This document shows positions 23,122 to 29,659 of a stretch of DNA of 32,155 nt, piece after piece; position 1 is the first letter of the stretch; the number at the start of each line of letters is the position of its first letter. This DNA comes from Candidatus Nitrosopumilus sp. GTDB taxonomy: Archaea > Thermoproteota > Nitrososphaeria > Nitrososphaerales > Nitrosopumilaceae. A program made the position numbers and the translations under genes. The notes below the pieces were generated by a model. That model made no database searches. It was not told the DNA's origin and saw nothing but the letters and a program-made list of their open reading frames with translations. The stretch spans positions 1-32,155 of the forward strand of contig JABMOR010000084.1 of the NCBI GenBank assembly GCA_013203245.1, written 5' to 3'.

Positions 23122-23544
23122 TTATGCTAAATCATTGATATTTGGAATTACTTTGTAGATTTTTACTGTATAATCTCCTTCAAAGATGTTGATTGCTTCA
23201 CCTGTTTCCAAATCTACATTTCTTACTCTGAATTTGTATTCGTAAGAGCCATCTCCTTTTGCATCTACTTGAGCAAAGTGAACTGGATCCTCTCCTTTGT
23301 AAAACTGAATAATTATTGGGTATCTTTCAACTACATCTGAAGCTTCTCCTCTGATAGTTCCCCATGGTAATTTGTTATCTTGAGGTACATTCATTGTAGT
23401 AATTGTTTTTTCTAAACTGATTTTTTCATCAATTGAGGTTATTGTTACTTGGTTTGAATCTGCAGAAATCTCTCCTGGAATCATCATTATTCCAAATACT
23501 GTCATTATTGATGCCATTAGCAATATGTTTGATTTCGAATTCAC
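23122..23544 (-). CDS. Small secreted protein, beta-sandwich type, unknown
   Basis: 140 residues: signal peptide (NSKSNILLMASIMTVFGIMMIPGEISA), then about 110 strand-rich residues (TIRGEASDVVERYPIIIQFY, AQVDAKGDGSYEYKFRVRN, IFEGDYTVKIYKV). The GDGSYEYKFRV...GDYTVKIYK pattern is that of an Ig-like/Big-type domain found repeatedly in surface proteins of ammonia-oxidising archaea. No membrane anchor follows, so it should be free outside the cell or held to a larger surface protein. A TATA-like TTTAAAAAAG upstream is consistent with a leaderless start. Function unknown. Confidence 0.65.
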   Translation of the reverse strand: MNSKSNILLMASIMTVFGIMMIPGEISADSNQVTITSIDEKISLEKTITTMNVPQDNKLPWGTIRGEASDVVERYPIIIQFYKGEDPVHFAQVDAKGDGSYEYKFRVRNVDLETGEAINIFEGDYTVKIYKVIPNINDLA

Positions 23545-23608
23545 TGTATCTTTACTTTTTTAAAGTCATTTAAAAAATTTGTTATTAATTCACACTAGTT
23601 TTTTTTGA

Positions 23609-23740
23609 TTATGGTAACTCTTCTTCCAAATCACAGCAAGCCTTGTGAACCCATTGGTCTTTGGAGTTTTTTAAAATCTCCTTACCTGCTTTAATTACAT
23701 CTCCACATTCGACGCATTTCCCAGTAAATCTGGCTTTCAT
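23609..23740 (-). CDS. Small zinc-binding protein (43 aa)
   Basis: MKARFTGKCVECGDVIKAGK begins the chain and HKACC nearly ends it. C9-x2-C12 and the H-x2-C-C group make one probable zinc site, as in the small zinc ribbons found beside DNA-damage or topoisomerase genes (GxCxxC-GxxIxxGxxI type). Being short, it is easily missed. It fills the otherwise empty 430-base gap between the secreted protein and the TrmB gene. Function unknown. Confidence 0.55.
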   Translation of the reverse strand: MKARFTGKCVECGDVIKAGKEILKNSKDQWVHKACCDLEEELP

Positions 23741-23914
23741 GCTTTTTTCTCATTTCAATCTAATTTTAATCAGGCTATTGATTGAATCTGCAATTTTAAA
23801 ATGTATAATTAATTTTAAAAATCAAAAATTACGCCTATTTTGGACCTAATTTTGTAATAAAGAAATATTACATTCATCGATCTCATGATTTTTCTGACTC
23901 TGGTTTGTTACTAT

Positions 23915-23937
23915 CTGTCATGACAGACTGTGACAGT
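23915..23937. promoter_or_regulatory. Two adjacent palindromes upstream of the TrmB-type gene
   Basis: CTGTCATGACAG (23915-23926, perfect 12 bp) is followed directly by ACTGTGACAGT (23927-23937, symmetrical around its central G). TGACAGT recurs once more at 23951-23957. They lie upstream of the predicted TATA box and are probable operators. Confidence 0.5.
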
Positions 23938-23940
23938 ATC

Positions 23941-23947
23941 GTTATAT
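23941..23947 (+). promoter_or_regulatory. TATA box of the TrmB-type gene
   Basis: GTTATAT is about 26 bases upstream of a predicted start near 23970, eight bases before the ATG at 23978. Confidence 0.45.
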
Positions 23948-23957
23948 CCTTGACAGT

Positions 23958-23975
23958 GTAACAATATTTGGTTAC
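23958..23975. promoter_or_regulatory. Inverted repeat overlapping the transcription start (autoregulation site)
   Basis: GTAAC and GTTAC, an exact inverted pair, flank eight bases and cover the predicted start site just before the ATG at 23978. A protein bound here would block transcription, so autorepression by the TrmB-type product is likely. Confidence 0.5.
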
Positions 23976-23977
23976 AA

Positions 23978-24826
23978 ATGGTCGATGAAAAACAAATCAA
24001 TTTGTTTGATAATGAATCCGACACTGCAATGTATCGGCATAAACTCACACTTGAAAAAATTAGAAATGAATTAATTAATTTTGGACTCACAAAGAGTCAG
24101 GCAAAAGTTTTCATCTATCTTGGTAAATATGGTTCAAAGACTGCATCTGAAATAGCCAAAGCATTACAATTACCTAGAACTGAAACATACCATTTGGTTA
24201 ATTCCCTTCAAAATATGGGGTTAGTTGTTGCAGAATTATCTCATCCTACTAAATACACTGCAATGGATATGAGAAAGGCTGTTTCGACACTGATTAAACA
24301 AGAACAAGAGAGAATTGATGTTTTAGCAGATAAAGAAGAATCTCTTTCTGAGATGTGGAAAGAAATACCATTCTTTGCAGTTGAAACTGATGAATCCAAA
24401 TCTGAAAAAATGCAGTTATTGCATGGAACTGGACCAATCACTAACAAAATAAAAGAAATGATAAATTCAAGTTCTGAAGATTTCAGAATTTACGGTATTG
24501 TTCCTGATTTACTTAGAATGTATCATTCAGACATATTTGATTGGATTGAAAATGCCCCAACTAATCTCAAAATGGTTGTTTCACCTGTAATTAAAACTCC
24601 TGAATTCTTATCTGATATTGATTCTAAAAAAATTAAAGCTCTTCCATCAAACTCTGAAAACAAATGTTTCATTGTAAATGACAAAAAAGAAGTTCTAATT
24701 TTTATGAGGAATGCTACACATCCAACACGACAAACTTTTGCATGGTGGTCTGATTCTGAAACCCTAGTAGATATGATGAATTCATTTTTTGAATTATCTT
24801 GGGAAAAAGGGGAATCTCTTTACTAG
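23978..24826 (+). CDS. TrmB-family transcriptional regulator
   Basis: 282 residues. Residues about 24-100 are a TrmB-type winged HTH (LINFGLTKSQAKVFIYLGKYG, ASEIAKAL, RTETYHLVNSLQNMGLV). A coiled stretch (TLIKQEQERIDVLADKEESL) links it to a C-terminal effector-like domain from about 145 (LLHGTGPITNKIKEMINSSS). TrmB proteins bind a sugar or other metabolite through that domain; here the ligand cannot be named. The operators just upstream suggest that it controls its own gene. The first 20 residues (VDEKQINLFDNESD) are an extra acidic tail. The ATG fits the TATA box at 23941-23947. Confidence 0.82.
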   Translation: MVDEKQINLFDNESDTAMYRHKLTLEKIRNELINFGLTKSQAKVFIYLGKYGSKTASEIAKALQLPRTETYHLVNSLQNMGLVVAELSHPTKYTAMDMRKAVSTLIKQEQERIDVLADKEESLSEMWKEIPFFAVETDESKSEKMQLLHGTGPITNKIKEMINSSSEDFRIYGIVPDLLRMYHSDIFDWIENAPTNLKMVVSPVIKTPEFLSDIDSKKIKALPSNSENKCFIVNDKKEVLIFMRNATHPTRQTFAWWSDSETLVDMMNSFFELSWEKGESLY

Positions 24827-24853
24827 TAAAATATAATTTATTTTATACACAAT

Positions 24854-25000
24854 TTACCTAATTTTCGTCTCTGAAATCAAATCTAAAATTTCCTTTTTTT
24901 CCAAATCATATTTTTCATGATTTTTTACAAATTCTTTAATTGCAATTATTATCAAATCTGTGTCTAAATTTTCTTTATTTTTTAGAATTGTATCTAGCAT
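24854..25000 (-). CDS. Small helical protein, unknown (48 aa)
   Basis: MLDTILKNKENLDTDLIIIA begins the chain, followed by a charged helix that ends ISETKIR. It is two amphipathic helices without Cys, a single-domain size seen in small regulators. The DNA around it (24827-25197) has no other coding signal. The start is fixed by an in-frame stop upstream of the ATG. No family recognised; chance cannot be excluded. Confidence 0.35.
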   Translation of the reverse strand: MLDTILKNKENLDTDLIIIAIKEFVKNHEKYDLEKKEILDLISETKIR

Positions 25001-25197
25001 GGTCTCTTTGGATGACTACTATTATTTTCCTTTGAAATATGTCCACAGGCTCTATTACTCTTTTAGATTTTAATGATTACTATTGTTTTACATCTGAACA
25101 AAATTTGAGAATTTTAGACATTTTTCTATGAATTCTTCATTTTTTGAAATATTTTTTCAGTTAATATTTAATGACTTGTACTTGTAAGAAATAGTAT

Positions 25198-25869
25198 ATG
25201 GATTCCACGGATGTAGTAGATGAGGTAAATTCTCTGCTAAAATTGGGTGTTGGTGATCCATATAGATTAGAGCACATAAAACAAACTTATATTCAAAATC
25301 AAAAAATCTGGATCACTGATGAGAATTATCTAAAACGTCTGAGAGAAAAGTATCTTGCTAAACATAATTCTGATATTCAAACTAACGATGAAATTGTTTT
25401 TGAAAATGAACCTGAAGATAAAGAAACTATTCATTGTTGGAAATGTGGAAAAAAAGGTCCAATAGGTGCTAATTTCTGCATGCTTTGCGGTACTTCTATT
25501 TTTGAAGTTGGTGCAACTCCAAAACCTGTCCTAGAATCTAAAAGTTTCACAAAATCTATCCCGTTAAAAATTCCAATTATTATCGGAATTCCTGTTTTAA
25601 TATTGATAATACTCGGTGCTGGATATTCTCAAGGATATTTTGATAATGTATTGGATTCATCATCTGATAAAATTACCACTGTAATGGAGGATGAAGAAAT
25701 TTTCTATGGTGAATTTGATTCAAAATGTGGCGCTGGAACTGTTCTTAATCCTGAAACTAATGCATGTGTGCTTGGTAGTGTAAAAGTAGCAAGTTCTGGT
25801 GAATTTGATTCAAAATGTGGTACTGGAACTGTCTTTGATTCTGAATCCAATTCATGTGTTCTTGGATAA
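25198..25869 (+). CDS. Zinc-ribbon membrane protein with C-terminal Cys repeats
   Basis: 223 residues. A helical N-terminus (about 1-60) is followed by a zinc ribbon CWKCGKKGPIGANFCMLCG (about 80-98), then one membrane helix (IPIIIGIPVLILIILGAGY, about 124-142). Two copies of a 22-23 residue unit follow outside the cell: GEFDSKCGxGTV...E.N.CVLG (nucleotides about 25711-25776 and 25801-25866). The cysteines in each copy can form a disulfide. The zinc ribbon faces the cytoplasm and the repeats the outside, so a sensor or adhesion role is conceivable. No operon partner; the tRNA-Val gene follows after six bases on the other strand. Similar CGxGTVxxxxTNxCV units occur in other ammonia-oxidiser surface proteins. 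Confidence 0.65.
   Translation: MDSTDVVDEVNSLLKLGVGDPYRLEHIKQTYIQNQKIWITDENYLKRLREKYLAKHNSDIQTNDEIVFENEPEDKETIHCWKCGKKGPIGANFCMLCGTSIFEVGATPKPVLESKSFTKSIPLKIPIIIGIPVLILIILGAGYSQGYFDNVLDSSSDKITTVMEDEEIFYGEFDSKCGAGTVLNPETNACVLGSVKVASSGEFDSKCGTGTVFDSESNSCVLG
25711..25866 (+). repeat. Two-copy coding repeat (Cys-containing unit)
   Basis: The block beginning GGTGAATTTGATTCAAAATG appears twice with about 90 bases between starts. It encodes GEFDSKCG(A/T)GTV in each copy and ends with CVLG. The copies are separated by SVKVASS. Confidence 0.6.
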
Positions 25870-25875
25870 ATAAAA

Positions 25876-25973
25876 TGGTGGACCGAATGGGATTTGAACC
25901 CACGACCTTTGCGGGAAGTTAATTCCTTACGCAGTGTGAGTGCGTCATCCAAACCAAACTAGACGACCGGTCC
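25876..25973 (-). tRNA. tRNA-Val (CAC) with an apparent non-canonical intron
   Basis: Read on the minus strand: acceptor GGACCGG pairs with TCGGTCC, discriminator A, and an encoded CCA (25876-25878). The D arm is GTCT...GGAT. A perfect anticodon stem ACGCA/TGCGT encloses CTCACAC, giving anticodon CAC for Val codon GUG. The T arm is GTGGG-TTCAAAT-CCCAT. Between the anticodon stem and T stem there are 25 bases, not the usual five. The extra 20 (about 25901-25920) include GGAA/TTCC flanked by GCG/CGC and are best read as an intron near position 43-45, outside the standard site 37/38. A repeated AAGG at both ends leaves the exact boundaries open. Long variable arms belong to Leu and Ser, not Val, in archaea. 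Confidence 0.75.
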
Positions 25974-26067
25974 AATCAGATTACTGAAATGGGTGTTTTT
26001 TTGTCTTTGCTATTGTATGATGTTGTAATTACCAAGCCTTTTTCTACTGATTTTAGAAATAACCCTC

Positions 26068-26316
26068 ATGTCTTTACAAGAATTTGATGTGCTAATTGAT
26101 AGAATGAAGTTGGCCTTTGAAGGTGCAGATAATTTAGGACAATATGTGGAAGCTGCTAAAATCCTATTCCAAATGAATGATCAACTACCTGATGATTTAC
26201 AATTAACTTTTGACGAATTAGATGATCCTGAGGAGGCAAAATCTTTTGTCAAGCAATATGATGCTGAATTAAAACATGCAATTGTAAATTATCGGCAAAG
26301 ATTAATGATTTCTTAA
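26068..26316 (+). CDS. Small acidic protein, unknown (82 aa)
   Basis: Entirely helical and acidic (MSLQEFDVLIDRMKLAFEGA, EAAKILFQMNDQLPDDL, FVKQYDAELKHAIVNYRQR). There are no Cys, motif residues or membrane segments. It is convergent with the L40e gene (two bases between stops). It is probably a soluble lineage-specific protein; I do not recognise it. Confidence 0.6.
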   Translation: MSLQEFDVLIDRMKLAFEGADNLGQYVEAAKILFQMNDQLPDDLQLTFDELDDPEEAKSFVKQYDAELKHAIVNYRQRLMIS

Positions 26317-26318
26317 TT

Positions 26319-26486
26319 CTATTTCTTGACACCGAGATTTCTGTTCTTTAATCTCAAGTATGGATTTCTACATTTTCTGCATCGAGTTGCATCAATATCG
26401 TTTCTAGCCCCACATTTGAAGCAAATTTTCATAACAAGACGTGCTTGCTGTGCAATTCTTTTCTTCTCTGGGTCTGTAACTGGCAT
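26319..26486 (-). CDS. rpl40e: Ribosomal protein L40e
   Basis: 55 residues beginning MPVTDPEKKRIAQQARLVMK. The zinc ribbon C22-x2-C25 and C36-x2-C39 follows in KICFKCGARNDIDATRCRKC, and the chain ends in a basic LRLKNRNLGVKK. This short archaeal/eukaryal protein binds the large ribosomal subunit; in eukaryotes it is made as a fusion to ubiquitin, here it is free. It lies 31 bases after the sucD stop on the same strand, so it could be read from the sucC-sucD message or from its own promoter. Confidence 0.9.
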   Translation of the reverse strand: MPVTDPEKKRIAQQARLVMKICFKCGARNDIDATRCRKCRNPYLRLKNRNLGVKK

Positions 26487-26517
26487 TTAATTTTCTCCTC
26501 AATCTCTCTCTTTTATT

Positions 26518-27435
26518 CTAATCGGATTTTTCCATTTTTCCAGCTAATAATACTGGTACTTCTGCAGGTCTTTTTGCTACTGGAATATTTGCTTTGTTAA
26601 ACATTGATACTTTGGATTCTGCTGAACCATAATTTCCCATAATTATTGCTCCTGCATGACCCATCCTCTTTTCTTTGGGTGCTGCTCTTCCTGCAATGTA
26701 TGCTACTGTTGGTTTGTTAAATCCAATGTCGATAATTCTTTGAGCTAAAATTTCTTCAGAATCTCCACCTATTTCTCCTACTATCACTAGGCCTTCCATA
26801 TCTGGAATATCTTTTACCATTTCAAATGCGTCAATTAATCTTGTACCGTTAACTGGATCTCCTCCAATCCCAATGGTAATTGATTGACCAAACCCAGCTG
26901 TTGTAAGTGCGTCTGAAATTTCATAGAGCAAAGTTCCACTTTTTGATAGTACGGCAATTTTACCTGCTTTGAAAGGCATTGGTGGCATAATTCCTATTTT
27001 GATTAATTCTGGAATCATTATTCCTGGAGTATTTGGTCCAATTATTGTTGCTCCTTTTTTATTTGCCAAATCTAATGTTTCCATTGTATCTCTGATTGGG
27101 ACATGTTCTGGAATAGCTACCAGTAATTTGATTCCTGATTCTAATGCCTCTTTAGCTGCTGATAAAAAGAATTTTGCTGGAACAAATATGATTGAAATTT
27201 TTGCATTAGTTGCATCTACTGCTTCTTGCATTGTGTTGAATACTGGAACTTTATCTTCAAATTTCTGACCTCCTTTACCTGGAGTAACGCCTGCAACTAC
27301 GTTAGTTCCATAGGCTATCATTTGTTTTGCATGAAGTGAACCATATGCACCTGTAATCCCTTGAACAATGACTCCTTTATTTTCATAATCTGGATCTCCT
27401 GGTTTTCCTTTTAGTAATTCAAAGATATCTGTCAT
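26518..27435 (-). CDS. sucD: Succinyl-CoA ligase (ADP/GDP-forming), alpha subunit
   Basis: 305 residues. With SucC it interconverts succinyl-CoA and succinate plus NTP in the citric acid cycle. The CoA-binding Rossmann part is N-terminal (VIVQGITGAYGSLHAKQMIAYG). The phosphohistidine H260 lies in MGHAGAIIMG, and the ligase part contains IGIGGDPVNGT and VGEIGGDSEE. The start overlaps the sucC stop by ATGA, so the two are coupled. Length is normal (about 290-310). The same fold serves acyl-CoA synthetases of the hydroxypropionate/hydroxybutyrate cycle, but those are fused chains; the split layout here points to a true succinyl-CoA ligase. Confidence 0.92.
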   Translation of the reverse strand: MTDIFELLKGKPGDPDYENKGVIVQGITGAYGSLHAKQMIAYGTNVVAGVTPGKGGQKFEDKVPVFNTMQEAVDATNAKISIIFVPAKFFLSAAKEALESGIKLLVAIPEHVPIRDTMETLDLANKKGATIIGPNTPGIMIPELIKIGIMPPMPFKAGKIAVLSKSGTLLYEISDALTTAGFGQSITIGIGGDPVNGTRLIDAFEMVKDIPDMEGLVIVGEIGGDSEEILAQRIIDIGFNKPTVAYIAGRAAPKEKRMGHAGAIIMGNYGSAESKVSMFNKANIPVAKRPAEVPVLLAGKMEKSD

Positions 27436-28538
27436 TTCTTTATCCCCATAACTGCTGCATTAATTGCCTCTTCTACAGAATCAAATATGTTAGTTCTAGA
27501 ATCTTTTAGCATTTCTTTTGCTTTTTCTGATTCAGTACCTTTTAGTCTTGAAAATACTGGCAAGTCAATTAGATTATTTTCATATGCTTGGAGAAACGCT
27601 TCTGCGACAACTGTAGTTTTTACAATTCCTCCGTATAGATTTACAAGAATTCCTTTTACTTTGGGTAATCTGCTGATTAGGGTTAAAGCTTCATAAACTG
27701 ATTCTGTTGTTGCACCGCCACCTACATCTAGAAAACATGCTGGCTTTCCTCCATTATCTGATAACATATCTAATGTTGACATTACAAGTCCTGCACCGTT
27801 TCCAACAACTGCTATATTTCCATCTAACTCTACTAAAGAAAATCCACTTTTTTCAGCTTGTATTTCATTATCTGTTTTCTCTTGATATTTTTGTAATTCG
27901 GCATGTCTGAAATTACTGTTATCATCTGTTACAAATTTACCATCAAGTGCCATAACTGAATCATCTTGCATAATTGCTAATGGATTAATCTCTACAAGTT
28001 CTGCCTCTTTTTCAATTGTAAGTTTTGATAATTTTTTCAAAGTATCTACAAACTGTTCAGCAGTTTTTCCTTCCAGTTTCATTTCTTTTGCAACTTCTTT
28101 TGCTAGTTCGTCTGAAACATCCCCTAATCCAATTTCTTTGATAATTTGATTTTTAACTGATTCAATTTCTACACCGCCTTCAGCTGATGCAATAATTGTA
28201 TAGCACCTTTTTGAACGATTCAAAAATATTGAAAGATACAATTCTTTTTTAATATCTGCCATTTTTTCAAGCAAAATTGCTCTTGCCTTTTCACCCTTGA
28301 TGGTCAAATCCATAACTTGCGGATATTTTAGCTCAAATTCATCATCGTTTTGACATTTTTGAATACCTCCTGCTTTTCCTCTACCTCCAACAGGCACCTG
28401 AATTTTAATTACAAATGGATATCCTAATTCTTTTGCATGTTTTCTACCCTCCTCAATGTTCGTAGATGAGATACTTTCAAGTAGGTTAATTCCGTACTCT
28501 CGAAATAGTTCCTTAGCCTGAAATTCAAGTAATTGCAT
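27432..28538 (-). CDS. sucC: Succinyl-CoA ligase (ADP/GDP-forming), beta subunit
   Basis: 368 residues from the ATG at 28538 (MQLLEFQAKELFREYGI, the usual SucC start). Provides the ATP-grasp nucleotide site (about residues 1-230, VIKIQVPVGGRGKAGGI) and the CoA-ligase part (CFLDVGGGATTESVYEALTLI). An in-frame ATG five codons upstream (28553) exists, but the TATA box TTAATAAA (28563-28570) predicts transcription from about 28540, just before the chosen codon and after the upstream one. This also fits the family start. It is upstream of sucD with a 4-base overlap. Confidence 0.92.
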   Translation of the reverse strand: MQLLEFQAKELFREYGINLLESISSTNIEEGRKHAKELGYPFVIKIQVPVGGRGKAGGIQKCQNDDEFELKYPQVMDLTIKGEKARAILLEKMADIKKELYLSIFLNRSKRCYTIIASAEGGVEIESVKNQIIKEIGLGDVSDELAKEVAKEMKLEGKTAEQFVDTLKKLSKLTIEKEAELVEINPLAIMQDDSVMALDGKFVTDDNSNFRHAELQKYQEKTDNEIQAEKSGFSLVELDGNIAVVGNGAGLVMSTLDMLSDNGGKPACFLDVGGGATTESVYEALTLISRLPKVKGILVNLYGGIVKTTVVAEAFLQAYENNLIDLPVFSRLKGTESEKAKEMLKDSRTNIFDSVEEAINAAVMGIKK

Positions 28539-28562
28539 GCAAAAATCATGCACTTTACGGTC

Positions 28563-28570
28563 TTTATTAA
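28563..28570 (-). promoter_or_regulatory. TATA box of sucC-sucD
   Basis: TTAATAAA on the minus strand is centred about 28 bases before the ATG at 28538, deciding that start and predicting a leaderless message. Confidence 0.5.
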
Positions 28571-28578
28571 CTGTGATG

Positions 28579-28908
28579 CTATTTCAATTGCTCATCTAGA
28601 AAATCGATCATTTCTAAAAACCGATCTTTACTTTTTCGTAATAATTCTTGAGGATATTCTTCAATTGTAAATACTAATTGTTGATGAAAACTTGGAACTA
28701 GAATTCCTCCTGATGTGACCATTTGCTCAATGACGTATCCCTTGGTAAGTGTACATACAATTTCTTCATACGATTCTTCTTCTTCTTCTAGTGTCTGTCG
28801 ATACAAAACAATTGGTCTGTTTGTTTTTGTAACAATGTTTGAGCCTTTTTCTAACAGATCTGATAAATGCTGAATTTGCCATGTGTCTAGGCTAATCTGT
28901 TTTACCAC
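28579..28908 (-). CDS. Conserved-looking small protein, unknown (109 aa)
   Basis: GTG start at 28908 (VKQISLDTWQIQHLSDLLEK...). The chain has a strongly acidic turn (TLEEEEESYEEIVCTL) between two strands, then a helical C-terminus (LLRKSKDRFLEMIDFLDEQL). No domain or motif recognised. A TATA-like box (28925-28932) lies 20-25 bases upstream. The start codon sits in an inverted repeat CACAT-n7-ATGTG (28906-28922), which could be an operator. It precedes sucC on the same strand, but sucC has its own promoter. Confidence 0.6.
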   Translation of the reverse strand: MVKQISLDTWQIQHLSDLLEKGSNIVTKTNRPIVLYRQTLEEEEESYEEIVCTLTKGYVIEQMVTSGGILVPSFHQQLVFTIEEYPQELLRKSKDRFLEMIDFLDEQLK

Positions 28909-28922
28909 ATTATCAATATGTG
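28906..28922. promoter_or_regulatory. Inverted repeat over the start of the 109-aa gene
   Basis: CACAT and ATGTG flank seven bases and cover the GTG start. A TATA-like TATAAAAA (minus strand, 28925-28932) adjoins it. Confidence 0.3.
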
Positions 28923-29022
28923 ATTTTTATATTTAACCGTGATAAAACAACGCATCTTCACAATTTGTTGTGTATAAACTCACTTTAATTGTGAAATTAA
29001 AATAAAGAAAATGATTTGGCAC

Positions 29023-29607
29023 TTAGGCCATATCTAATGCTCTAGAATGTTTTTTTGTATGTGGTCTTTCGCCTGCATACTTTCTTCGCATGTGTCCAGA
29101 TGGTCTTCCATAGATTAGTTCTAGGAACCATGACTCGTGCTCGATCTCTTCAGCTAGGATATCTTTTGCAATATCGTATGTTACTGGGTCTTTTCCAAAT
29201 GTCATTTGGCAAATTTTATTCCAGTTGACAATTGCACCCTGCTCTGCTTTGAGACATTTTTCTAGAATTGCTTTATGATCTGTTGGGTTTGCTGGGAGTT
29301 GTAGGAATTCACAACCAGAAATTTTGATAAATTCGGTTGCATCGTTTGGAAGAATTCCACCTAATTGATAGATTCTCTCAAGACATGATTCAAAATGACT
29401 AAGATCTTCTAATCTTGCATCTTCAATAATTCCTTTCAATCCTTCACCTTCAATGCCTGTACAATGTGCTCTGAGGTTGGTAAAGTAATAGTATGCAGTA
29501 AATTCTACTGCTGCATTTTTGATTAATTCCTTTAACAACTCATCCACATCTAGGCCATTTTGTTTTAGAACGTTAATTCCAACAACATTTGGGGTTGATT
29601 CGGACAT
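29023..29607 (-). CDS. Ferritin-like Dps-family (DPSL-like) protein
   Basis: 194 residues from the ATG at 29607 (MSESTPNVVGINVLKQNG). A ferritin four-helix bundle with a di-iron site built from E35 (AVEFTAYYYF), E68 and H71 (LEDLSHFES), E122 (KAEQGAIVNW), and E153/E154 with H157 (EEIEHESW). Such proteins oxidise iron with hydrogen peroxide and store it, protecting DNA. The Cys residues near the site (C49, C75, C99, C118) recall the thioferritin DPSL branch, but that placement is inferred. The basic tail (GHMRRKYAGERPHTKKHSR) could bind DNA. An ATG 39 bases upstream is in frame, but a TATA box at 29631-29638 puts the transcript start at about 29608, just before this ATG. Confidence 0.82.
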   Translation of the reverse strand: MSESTPNVVGINVLKQNGLDVDELLKELIKNAAVEFTAYYYFTNLRAHCTGIEGEGLKGIIEDARLEDLSHFESCLERIYQLGGILPNDATEFIKISGCEFLQLPANPTDHKAILEKCLKAEQGAIVNWNKICQMTFGKDPVTYDIAKDILAEEIEHESWFLELIYGRPSGHMRRKYAGERPHTKKHSRALDMA

Positions 29608-29630
29608 TTGTTTATGGAATTTTTGATTGT

Positions 29631-29638
29631 AATAAAAA
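29631..29638 (-). promoter_or_regulatory. TATA box of the Dps-like gene
   Basis: TTTTTATT on the minus strand lies about 26-27 bases before the ATG at 29607. This rules against the upstream ATG at 29646, which it would exclude from the message. Confidence 0.5.
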
Positions 29639-29659
29639 TATTGCATTCATTTTCAAAAT

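Noticed and set aside
25704..25952. Minus-strand frame of 82 codons across the tRNA
   Set aside because: It runs through the tRNA gene and the antisense of the Cys repeats; composition is a by-product of both.
25876..25973. Class II tRNA (Leu or Ser) with long variable arm
   Set aside because: The anticodon CAC reads Val codons, and the extra segment leaves ten unpaired bases before the T stem, unlike a true variable arm.
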